Origin: an uncultured Lachnospiraceae bacterium
GTDB lineage: Bacteria > Bacillota > Clostridia > Lachnospirales > Lachnospiraceae
Direction of reading: 5' to 3'
Assembly (NCBI GenBank): GCA_910577735.1
Contig: CAJTOO010000002.1
Location: 93,907-157,906, forward strand
Length of the DNA stretch: 64,000 bases
A model generated the notes under the pieces. The model was not told where the DNA came from and did no database searches. It saw only the letters and a list, made by a program, of their open reading frames with translations. A program made the translations under genes and the position numbers. Shown here one piece after another: positions 34,497 through 42,426 of this stretch. Each line of letters starts with the position of its first letter. The stretch's first letter is position 1.

Positions 34497-36367
34497 GAAA
34501 CAGCTTGAAGCAGATGATGCGCACGCCTGTGCGGACTGTGTTTTTTCTGGTTTTAGTGGTCTTTGCAGCACTTCTGATGACTCTTGGCACCTGTGTCTGG
34601 CTAAAGGGATATAAAACCATGGCACAGTATGAGGACCGTTTCATGACCATCGGGACGGTGCGGCAGATTCCGGATTCCTTTGAGCAGACACTGTTGTGGA
34701 ATGCGGAAACAAAGGATTATGATGTGATTAAAAAAGCTCAGTACAGTGTTTACTATACGCCGGAAGATATGCTCTTTCCGGGAGCGGAATATATAGCGGG
34801 ACCGGAGCAGAGAGCTTTCTACAGTTCCTATGAGCCGGAATATCTGATGTTGTGTAAGAGTCTTAATCCCAGCATGATTTCAAAGGGGTCTTTGATTGCA
34901 GAATTTTCACCGATGGAGGACTGCGTGCCGGATGAATCGGTTCAGATAAAGATTACGAAGGTGATTGGCGGGGATGAGAGGATGGAAGGTGTGGTAGATT
35001 ATTTTTGTGACCACAGGAACCCGGATCCTGCCCCGCTGTATAAAGATAAAACTTATGTGGCTATTTTGCAGCATGGCGGCAGTTATATACATGGCAGTGT
35101 ATATGATGAACTGATGAAGTCAAAGAATGAGGTTTATATTGGTCTGGAATATTGGCCCGATTCCCTGGAATCCGGTCTGTGGATGCCGGATGGAAGCAGA
35201 TTGGAGGAGTCCTTTCAGGACGGAGAGCAGATTTTTGAGGTCACGGAAGGGTTTTACGAGACGGACGCGGGCCGCAGACTTTTGAATATGGGGCAGCTGG
35301 AGACAGTCTGGCAGTATAGTCAGCCGGTGACGGGAACTAACAGAACCTGTCTGTGGATGCCGTTTTATAACGGGCAGGCCTATATCTGTGAGGGGCGGGA
35401 TATCAGTGAAGAAGAGTATGCCGCCGGCAGTAAGGTATGTCTGGCGTCTGAGACTTTTATGGAGAATAACGGACTGTCTCTCGGTGATCAGGTGAAGGTA
35501 CAGCTTTTGTGTACGGACAGCCGGGTGAATGCAGGAAGAAAGTTCTGGCTGGACGGGTCTGTGAGCTTTTATAGAGGTCTGATTGACACGGCGGGAGAAG
35601 CTCTCCAGGTGTTTGAAACTTCCGAATATGAAGTGGTGGGTATCTATGATGTGACAATCAGCGGTACAGAGAGCATCTTTGATCCGGGGGCGGATGAACT
35701 GATTGTGCCTATGGAGTCTATCCAGGCGCGGGACGGGAAAAACCTTCTGGCTTGCGGGCCGATGACGGACGCTACTTCCTCTTTTCAGATTCCTAACGGT
35801 AGTATTGATACATTCCTGAAAGGCTGGGCGGAGTACGGTACAGATAAGCTGGGAATTACCTTCTATGATATGGGGTATTCTCAGTTGAAGGCCGGGATTG
35901 ATAATATGAAAACGATATCTTTGTATTTGCTTGCGGCAGGTGTGATCCTGACAGTGCTTTTACTGCTTTTCTTCAGCCATCTGTTTATCGCAAAGCAGGC
36001 ACAGAGGACGGCCATAGAGCGGTCTCTCGGTATGAGAAAAGCGAAATGCCGGTGGTCCATGTTATCGGGATTTACCCTTTTAGTGTTGGCTGGCGCGGTC
36101 ATAGGTTCCCTGGCCGGCGCGAAGATTTCCGGTGATGTTTCTGTGGTGAATGACGGGCAGAGTTACTATGAGACAACCTATACGGTTGGGATTACCAACA
36201 CCCGAAATGAGGTTGCGGTGGAGGAAGCGGCAGATACGGGACTGCCTGCGGTATGGAGTACGCTGTTTATTGTGACGACAGGTGTGGGGATTGCATGGGT
36301 TAAGATGAACGGCAGCCTGAGACGGGAGCCGATGCAGCTGCTTTCAGAGAGACAGGAGGAGAATTAA
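34493..36367 (+). CDS. MacB/FtsX-like permease 2
   Basis: A 624-residue membrane protein with a first helix near 14-37, a large extracytoplasmic part of about 430 residues, and three C-terminal helices (ISLYLLAAGVILTVLLLLFFSHLFI, FTLLVLAGAVIGSLAGA, WSTLFIVTTGVGIAWV). AKQAQRTAIERSLGMRKAKC is the FtsX-type coupling segment. Translation is coupled to the ATPase gene (4-base overlap). A copy with a 1.09-kb deletion lies at 41417. Confidence 0.82.
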   Translation: MRNSLKQMMRTPVRTVFFLVLVVFAALLMTLGTCVWLKGYKTMAQYEDRFMTIGTVRQIPDSFEQTLLWNAETKDYDVIKKAQYSVYYTPEDMLFPGAEYIAGPEQRAFYSSYEPEYLMLCKSLNPSMISKGSLIAEFSPMEDCVPDESVQIKITKVIGGDERMEGVVDYFCDHRNPDPAPLYKDKTYVAILQHGGSYIHGSVYDELMKSKNEVYIGLEYWPDSLESGLWMPDGSRLEESFQDGEQIFEVTEGFYETDAGRRLLNMGQLETVWQYSQPVTGTNRTCLWMPFYNGQAYICEGRDISEEEYAAGSKVCLASETFMENNGLSLGDQVKVQLLCTDSRVNAGRKFWLDGSVSFYRGLIDTAGEALQVFETSEYEVVGIYDVTISGTESIFDPGADELIVPMESIQARDGKNLLACGPMTDATSSFQIPNGSIDTFLKGWAEYGTDKLGITFYDMGYSQLKAGIDNMKTISLYLLAAGVILTVLLLLFFSHLFIAKQAQRTAIERSLGMRKAKCRWSMLSGFTLLVLAGAVIGSLAGAKISGDVSVVNDGQSYYETTYTVGITNTRNEVAVEEAADTGLPAVWSTLFIVTTGVGIAWVKMNGSLRREPMQLLSERQEEN

Positions 36368-36370
36368 GAT

Positions 36371-37792
36371 ATGAAGGAGAGGCCATTTATACATTTGTTT
36401 CGTATCGGCAGAAGGTTTTTCTTCTATGATGTGAATAAGAATCAGATAGAGGAAATACCGGAATATGTATACCGGTATTTATCAACCGGTGAGGAGGGTG
36501 ATGGGCAGGAAGAGGAGAAAGTGCAGGAATATGTGCAGGTTCTGCAGGAAGCAGGTTTTTTAAAGAGTAGCCGCCCACAGGTCAGCGAGCATCCGGTGAC
36601 AGAATATTATGGAGCGTTTGCGGATAATAATGTGGGACAGCTCACTCTGCAGGTAACACAGAAGTGTAATCTGGACTGCGAATACTGTATTTATTCCGGG
36701 AACTATCATAATCGTCATCATGCGGATCGATGGATGACTTTTGAGACTGCCAGAAAGGCGATTGATTATCTGGCGGCTCATTGTGCGGATGTGGAGACGC
36801 CGTCGCTGGGCTTCTATGGGGGCGAACCGCTGCTGGCCTATGACTTGATGAAAGAATGTACATTATATGCGGAAAAAGTCTTTGAGGGGCGCAAATTTCT
36901 GTTAAACTTTACCACCAATGGAACGCTTCTGACAGAGGATAAAGTAGACTTTTTTGTGCAGCATGGTTTTACTATGCTGATCAGTATGGATGGTCCGGAG
37001 CATGTACAGAACAGACATCGGAAGTTTGCCAACTCCGAAGTCGGCTCATTTAAACTATTAATGACAAATGTAGAAAATATGAAAAAACGATATCCGGTTT
37101 TCTTTAAGGAGAATGTAACATTTAATACAGTAATTGACCCGCAGTACCCTTTTACCGAAATATGTGATTTTGCATTGCACAATGATGTTGTCAGGGATTC
37201 TTTCTTTATGTCGTCCATTGTGAATGATACGTATGCGGATGAGAAGACCGAATACAGTGCGAAGTTCACACAGGAGTATGCATATGAAAAGTTTAAAACC
37301 TTTTTGATGATGACAGGACGGCTTGACAAGAGCAGGATTTCTCCGGTTATGAGAGAACACTTTTCACGGGTAAAACAGATTGCCATGGTGTTTGAACGAT
37401 ATCAGCAGGAGACAATACCCTATAAGGGACATCGGGGAGGCCCCTGTATTCCAGGTGTCAGGAAGCTCTTTGTGACGGTGGACGGCAGGTTGTATCCCTG
37501 CGAGAGAGTCAGTGAGAGTTCTCAGGCAGGGGTCATCGGAGATCTTACGCACGGAATTGATGAAGAGAAAGCCTTGAGTGTTTTAAATATTGAAAGGATA
37601 TCATCGGAAAGATGTAGAAACTGCTGGGGATATGCTTTTTGCAATTTGTGTATCGCGCAGGCAGACGACGGACAGAAGATGACAGAGTGTAAACTGTGCA
37701 TGGAATGCAGTGATTGCAAGATGGGGATAGAGAGTTCTTTGATGGATTATGTGATTTTACGGGAATTTGGCTATAATCACGAGATTTACTAG
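36371..37792 (+). CDS. ccpM: Radical SAM/SPASM maturase of a Cys-rich peptide (CcpM type)
   Basis: A 473-residue enzyme. Residues 1-75 look like a peptide-recognition (RRE-like) N-terminus. The radical SAM motif is C99-x3-C103-x2-C106 in TQKCNLDCEYC, followed by GFYGGEPLLAYDLM and FTTNGTLL. The C-terminal third is a SPASM-type region with Cys-rich stretches: GGPCIPGVRKLFVTVDGRLYPCERV, then CRNCWGYAFCNLCIAQ and CKLCMECSDC, enough for two more FeS clusters. Related SPASM enzymes form thioether or C-C links on Cys-rich peptides. Adjacent are a precursor peptide, TIGR04066-like and acyl-carrier-related genes, matching the CcpM (TIGR04068) set as I recall it. The bond made is unknown. Confidence 0.85.
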   Translation: MKERPFIHLFRIGRRFFFYDVNKNQIEEIPEYVYRYLSTGEEGDGQEEEKVQEYVQVLQEAGFLKSSRPQVSEHPVTEYYGAFADNNVGQLTLQVTQKCNLDCEYCIYSGNYHNRHHADRWMTFETARKAIDYLAAHCADVETPSLGFYGGEPLLAYDLMKECTLYAEKVFEGRKFLLNFTTNGTLLTEDKVDFFVQHGFTMLISMDGPEHVQNRHRKFANSEVGSFKLLMTNVENMKKRYPVFFKENVTFNTVIDPQYPFTEICDFALHNDVVRDSFFMSSIVNDTYADEKTEYSAKFTQEYAYEKFKTFLMMTGRLDKSRISPVMREHFSRVKQIAMVFERYQQETIPYKGHRGGPCIPGVRKLFVTVDGRLYPCERVSESSQAGVIGDLTHGIDEEKALSVLNIERISSERCRNCWGYAFCNLCIAQADDGQKMTECKLCMECSDCKMGIESSLMDYVILREFGYNHEIY

Positions 37793-37807
37793 AGAGAAGG
37801 TGTTGTT

Positions 37808-38872
37808 ATGGAACGGATTATGATTTATCCATATACCAGGGCCTATGAGCCTTATGTACGGTATGCCGGACTTCTGGAGAACCGGGAAATTGTTTCTCTG
37901 GTCTCATCAGGCGGCTCCGGGCTTGTGGGAAGACAAGTCTGCTCTGGAGAAAAGGAACTGACAGTTTCCAAGGATTATGAGGCAGAACTTAACCGATGTG
38001 ACGGCGTGTGGTTTGTCAATGACGAAAAATTCGCATTGCCGGAGGATGCGGTGGAAGAAAAGATACGCAAGGCAGTGCTTCAGGGGAAAAAGATTTTATG
38101 TACACGGACATCTTTTAGAGATTCGGCCCGTATAGCAGATAGCATCCCGTCCGAACTGCAAATGTTGCCACAGGAGCCGGATTTGAAAAAGGACATGCTT
38201 GGTGCAGAGTATTGTTATCATATTGATACGCCTGTGCTGGTGGTGTATGGGACAGAGAGGGATACTGATAAACTGGCGGTACAGCTGGCACTGCGGGAAG
38301 AGCTGATGCGTATTGGCTATAAGGTGGCCTCCATATCTTCGCGAATGGACGGCAGATTATATGGCATGTATCCCATCCCGGAATATATGCTGAAACCAGT
38401 CTGTGCCGAAGGTGATAAGATCAGAAAATATAATCATTATGTGAAGCAGATTGAGTTGACGCAGCAGCCGGAGATTATGGTTATCGGGATACCGGGCGGG
38501 GTGCTTCCTTATGACCGGGTAGATCATAATGAGTACGGGATACTGGCCTATGAAATGTCCTTTGCGGTTCCCTGTGACGGGGCTATTGTGTGTATGCCTT
38601 ACAATGCGGGTTTTGACGGGGATTATTCGGAGTTCGCCCGCGATATGGAACGGATTTTCCGGTATCGTACAATTGGATGTCATATTGCGGCGGCCGTACC
38701 GGATATGCAGACGGCCCTGGATAACAGGAAGAGGCATTTGGTCAGCCTTGACAGAAAGTTTGTGGAAACCAAAGTGAAACAGTACGCAAGAAAGGATGTG
38801 TTTCATATTGTGAGTAAAGATGAGGCACCAGGCTGTGTACAGTTTATTGTGGACGCGTTATCAGAAGGATGA
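37808..38872 (+). CDS. Peptide maturation system protein, TIGR04066 type
   Basis: A 354-residue protein of unknown activity. It starts MERIMIYPYTRAYEPYVRYA. The middle part, VVYGTERDTDKLAVQLALR followed by GYKVASISSRMDG, is reminiscent of a P-loop protein with a degenerate Walker A (GTERDTDK); that is my inference. Later parts include VIGIPGGVLPYD and IVCMPYNAGFDGDYSEFARDMERIF. AGAAGG lies before the start. It sits between the radical SAM gene and the carrier-like gene, as in other CcpM clusters. It may activate or modify the peptide with ATP or GTP; this is untested. Confidence 0.72.
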   Translation: MERIMIYPYTRAYEPYVRYAGLLENREIVSLVSSGGSGLVGRQVCSGEKELTVSKDYEAELNRCDGVWFVNDEKFALPEDAVEEKIRKAVLQGKKILCTRTSFRDSARIADSIPSELQMLPQEPDLKKDMLGAEYCYHIDTPVLVVYGTERDTDKLAVQLALREELMRIGYKVASISSRMDGRLYGMYPIPEYMLKPVCAEGDKIRKYNHYVKQIELTQQPEIMVIGIPGGVLPYDRVDHNEYGILAYEMSFAVPCDGAIVCMPYNAGFDGDYSEFARDMERIFRYRTIGCHIAAAVPDMQTALDNRKRHLVSLDRKFVETKVKQYARKDVFHIVSKDEAPGCVQFIVDALSEG

Positions 38873-38889
38873 TAGAAGAGGGCAGCGAT

Positions 38890-39153
38890 ATGTGGACAGA
38901 AGAAAAAATTGCAGATGCTTTTGGGCAGATTATGAAAGAAGTGACAGAGGCGGAATTTGACAAGGAACCCGTTTTGCGGAAGGAGAAGCTTCTGGGAGAA
39001 AAGATTGATTTAAAGGCCAGGGATCTTGTGGTTCTGCTGCACCGGACGGAAGATGTTTTTGATGTATCTGTCCCAGATGATTTCATATGTGACGGGAATT
39101 TTGATACATATGACCATATACTGGGGCTGCTGCTTCAGTTATTGGTGAAATAA
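38890..39153 (+). CDS. Acyl-carrier-related protein of the peptide maturation system
   Basis: An 87-residue acidic helical protein (MWTEEKIADAFGQIMKEV). The LHRTEDVFDVSVPDDF and FDTYDHILGLLLQLL segments match the second and third helices of acyl carrier proteins. The Ser that would carry phosphopantetheine (usual DSL motif) is not seen; the matching region reads IDLKARDLVVLL. So it may be a protein-protein adaptor rather than a true carrier. The ATG at 38890 follows GAGGG by seven bases; an ATG at 38869 overlaps the TIGR04066-like stop but has a badly placed site. The precursor peptide gene follows after 23 bases. Confidence 0.72.
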   Translation: MWTEEKIADAFGQIMKEVTEAEFDKEPVLRKEKLLGEKIDLKARDLVVLLHRTEDVFDVSVPDDFICDGNFDTYDHILGLLLQLLVK

Positions 39154-39176
39154 ACTTAAGAAAGGAGATGAAACGT

Positions 39177-39332
39177 ATGAAAAAGACATTGAGAAAGAGC
39201 ATTGTTCGTGAGCAGCGTTCTTTACAGCTGTATTCACCCTGCAATTGCACGAACTGTTCCGGATGTTCAGGTACTCCGTCATGGAACTATGTGAATATTA
39301 ATGATGTCAGGGATGCTGCTAAGACAGCATAA
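39177..39332 (+). CDS. Cys-rich RiPP precursor peptide (CLI_3235 / CcpM-substrate type)
   Basis: A 51-residue ORF with a strong ribosome site (AAAGGAGATG, seven bases before the ATG). Residues 1-20 are basic and leader-like (MKKTLRKSIV, then REQRSLQLYS). The core has four Cys at 22, 24, 27 and 30 in CNCTNCSGC, then SGTPSW, and a C-terminal tail NYVNINDVRDAAKTA. Cys spacing and a small-residue background fit a substrate for a thioether-forming radical SAM enzyme. The gene follows the carrier-like gene and precedes a terminator, the usual position in these clusters. There is no GG cleavage site and no protease in the cluster, so the mature end is unknown. Confidence 0.85.
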   Translation: MKKTLRKSIVREQRSLQLYSPCNCTNCSGCSGTPSWNYVNINDVRDAAKTA

Positions 39333-39368
39333 TCAGGAACGTGTAATAACAGGTTGAGCAAGTTTTGG

Positions 39369-39445
39369 AACAAGGCGGATTTCTTATTCTGGTATGAGAC
39401 CAGTTGGGGCACATACCAGAAAAGAGACCTGCCTTGTTTGCTTTC
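39369..39445 (+). terminator. Compound terminator after the precursor gene
   Basis: Inner stem TTCTGGTATG / CATACCAGAA (10 bp) nested in an outer AACAAGGC / GCCTTGTT, followed by TGCTTTCTT. It ends the peptide operon. The rest of the 39333-39683 gap is AT-rich, with a possible -10 before 39540 and, near 39590-39644, a short frame reading VRLDGG that faintly recalls the end of the exporter. Confidence 0.75.
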
Positions 39446-39683
39446 TTGGGAATCTAAATATATCTTATTCGAATTTAAATATAAATCCAAACAAATATAC
39501 AACTATGTATATAGCGGACAACGCTAGCGGTGTATGTTAAAATATTTAAAAATAATCTGTTAATGGAAATTTGTGACGTGTCGGGCCGCAAGGGTATACT
39601 GGTGCGGCTGGACGGTGGGACGGAAGCGTCACAGGAAATGCCCTGATAAGAATCAGGTTGGTATAGCGGAAAGGGGGAAAGGG

Positions 39684-40787
39684 ATGTTTTATTATCTGTC
39701 ATACAGCGTAAAGAGGAGGAAAATCGGCAATCTGGTCACCATGGGAATCAGCTTTATGCTGGTGGTGCTTCTGCATTTATATTTCGGAAGTATCCGCAGT
39801 TATCAGGATCAGCTTAGGGATCTTGCGGAAAATGTGCCGATATACTGCCAGGTTTCCAATCTGAGCGGAACTTTGGTAAATGGGCTGTTTACACCGAAAC
39901 GGATTGTGGATGCCCTGGAACAGTCTGACCAGGTAAAGGATCTGTCCTACATGGTGGTCATGATGGCTGGCGAGGGTGATTTTAAGGAGGCAGAGTATTC
40001 TAAGTATCTGCAACTGTATGTCGTGAGCGCCAATAATGCAAAAGCGGTAGGAGAATTGACGGACGATATGTTCAGCATGGCCCCTGAGCTTGTGGAAGAT
40101 TTTTTTGCTTCTGACAGAATGGAATGTATTGTCAATGAAAAGGTGCTTACAAAACGTGGGTGGGAGATTGGAGACAGGATTTGTTTAAAGTGTTATTACT
40201 ATGATGCCTCAAGTGCGTTTCACAAAGTGGAGATACATCCCATGGGAGGCCTGGCGGAAGTCGAGATTGTGGCAACCATGGCGGACCTTGCCGGTAAGAC
40301 AAATGCAATCCGCACGGATGTGGTGCTCCCAGCCAGGACGGCGCAGAATATTTTTAAACGGTTTGATCTTCCGTTTTTTGCAGATACCGTTTTCTTTCAT
40401 GTGAAAGATCCGTTAAATCTGGGGGATTTCAAGGAGGAAATGCAGGAGAGTGGATTCTTTATTACCAGTGCTACCGATTTAAGGCGGGCGATAGAACTGA
40501 TGCAGTCCTTTTTCCCGGTGGTGTGTATTCTGGTGCTGTTGATTGGTTATGTGGTGAGCTATCTTTCCGGCAACAGCAGAAAGGATGAGTTTGCGCTGCT
40601 GCGCCTGCAGGGGTTGAAGAAGGGAAGGGCTTCCGTATTATTTCTGTCAGAGCAGATGCTGCTGGTTCTTGCCGGCAGTCTTGTGGGAGGTCTGGTGATG
40701 TTATTGACGGAACCCGCGTTTTCCACAGCGGCAGCCGTGAATGGTGTGATACTTATCGCGTATCTGATCGGGGCAGCCCAGGGATGA
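39684..40787 (+). pseudogene. Truncated second copy of MacB/FtsX-like permease 1
   Basis: The frame (367 residues) matches the permease at 32522 closely from MFYYLSYSVKRRKIGNLV through the extracytoplasmic domain. Two differences: about 22 residues before ATDLRRAIELMQSFFPV are missing in frame, and the C-terminus stops at YLIGAAQG because sequence from there to just before the ATPase gene has been lost. AAGGGGGAAAGGG precedes the ATG, so it could still be translated. Without an intact ATPase and partner permease nearby it is probably not functional. Confidence 0.7.
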
Positions 40788-40799
40788 AAAGTAAAGTTA

Positions 40800-41420
40800 G
40801 ACAGTGGTGTAAACAGGGAGGTAAGCTGTTCTTTCGAGCAGGGTAAAGTATATGCGATTACCGGAAAATCCGGCAGTGGGAAGAGCACGTTTCTCTCTCT
40901 TCTGGCGGGACTTGATGTCCCAACAGAGGGGAAACTTTACATAGACGGCAAGGATATCTGCGAGATGGACAGGGATGCTTACCGGATGAACCAGGCTTCT
41001 GTGATCTATCAGGCGTTTCATCTGTTTCCCCTGTTGACGGTGCTGGAAAACGTGATGTTTCCCATGCAGTTACAGCATGTGTCCAAGAAAGAGGCGAAAG
41101 CGCGGGCGCAGGAGTTCCTTGGCAAGGTGGGGCTGCCGGACAGCCTGTATGGCAAGATGCCGAATATGATCAGCGGCGGGAAACAGCAGAGGGTGGCTAT
41201 CGCCAGAGCCATGGCATCCGGCGGCCAGATTCTTCTGGCGGACGAGCCCACCGGAAATCTGGACAGTCAGAATGAAAAGGTGATAGTGGATTTGCTCTGT
41301 AAACTGGCCCATGAGGAGCAGTATGCGGTGATTGTGGTTACCCATAATCAAAAAGTGGCTGAGGCGGCAGATGTGGTCTACGGTATGCTGGATGGGGTCC
41401 TGGAGGTGGTGCGCGGATGA
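40800..41420 (+). pseudogene. Start-less second copy of the ABC ATPase
   Basis: Homology to the ATPase at 33819 starts abruptly at EVSCSFEQGKVYAITGKSG, about 26 residues into the intact protein. Reading back in frame there is no ATG, GTG or TTG before the TGA at 40785-40787 that ends the permease copy; the first in-frame ATG (40965) lies after Walker A. The signature reads ISGGKQQR, where the intact copy has ISGGEQQR. Walker B and the H-loop remain. The deletion joins GGAGG of the old ribosome site to the coding part. Confidence 0.75.
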
Positions 41421-42197
41421 TAAACAGCTTAAAACAGATGGCGCGGACACCGTTACGGACAGGTCTCTTCCTTATCTTAATGGTTTTTGCAGCTTTTCTG
41501 ATGACCCTGGGCACCCGCATCTGGATGAAGGGTAACCGGACGATGGCACAATATGAGGACCGTTTCATGACAGTCGGTACAGTGCGGGCCGATGAAGGAT
41601 GCCACTTCCTCTTTCCAGATTCCCAACGGAAGCATTGATGAATTTCTGAAAGGCTTTGCGGAATATGGGATGGATAAGCTGGAAATTACTTTTTATGATA
41701 TGGGATATTCCCAGTTAAAGGCGGGCATTGATAATATGAAGAATATTTCTTTGTGTCTGTTTGCATCGGGTGTGGTTTTGACAATTCTTCTGTTGCTGTT
41801 CTTCAGTCATCTGTTTATCACCAAGCAGGCACAGCGGACTGCCATTGAACGGTCAATGGGCATGAGAAAAGCGAAGTGCCGGTGGTTCATGGTCTCTGGC
41901 TTTGCCCTGTTGGTGTGTGTCGGAGCGGTCATAGGATCTTCGGCGGGAGCGAAATTTTCCGGTAATGTGTCTGTGATCAATGCCGGGGAGAGTTACTATG
42001 AGACGACTTATACAGTTGGGCTTACCAATGCGGAAAATGAGGTTGTGGTGGAGGAAGCGGCAGATACACAGATGCCGGCAGTCTGGAGCACGTTATTTAT
42101 TGTGGCGGCAGGTGTTGGGATTGCCTGGGTGAAGATGAATAAGAGCCTGAAGCGGGAGCCGATGCAGCTGTTATCGGAGAGACAGGAAGAAAAGTAA
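41417..42197 (+). pseudogene. Second copy of permease 2 with 1.09-kb deletion and frameshift
   Basis: The first 57 or so residues (MINSLKQMARTPLRTG to FMTVGTVR) match permease 2 at 34493. At that point the sequence jumps to the equivalent of 35757, the end of the extracytoplasmic domain, and the frame shifts, ending at 41638. The rest is read in another frame from 41592 (MKDATSSFQIPNGSIDEF) to 42197 and keeps helices 2-4. In the intact gene TGCGG occurs at 34659-34663 and 35753-35757, 1094 bp apart, so a short-repeat deletion explains the break. Confidence 0.85.
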
Positions 42198-42242
42198 GGA
42201 TGGAGATGCGGGCAGATGGTTCAAGTGTGTGCAGATAACGCA

Positions 42243-42277
42243 AAGCAGATAATTCAAGGATAAGCAGATAATTCAAG
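42243..42277 (+). repeat. Tandem pair of a 16-bp sequence upstream of tig
   Basis: AAGCAGATAATTCAAG at 42243-42258 and 42262-42277, spacing 19. It lies just upstream of the -10 at 42312. Confidence 0.6.
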
Positions 42278-42311
42278 TGAAAAAAAGCTAGTATTTTCCA
42301 TGGCTATATGC

Positions 42312-42317
42312 TATAAT
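42312..42317 (+). promoter_or_regulatory. -10 element of the trigger factor gene
   Basis: TATAAT, 110 bases before the tig start, in ATGCTATAATATC. No good -35 at 17 bases (TAGTAT). Confidence 0.5.
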
Positions 42318-42426
42318 ATCTCGATGACTGTGGCTGGAAACGTCATGTACGGTGAGAAAGTACAGGAAAAGACGTTCTAATGAAATCATATATGTTGCAG
42401 AGGAATTGAAGGAGGAACTTACTGGA

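Noticed and set aside
30864..39332. Lanthipeptide, lasso peptide or SCIFF-type cluster
   Set aside because: No LanM/LanBC, lasso cyclase or six-Cys SCIFF peptide; the four-Cys precursor with TIGR04066-like and carrier-like genes fits the CcpM type.
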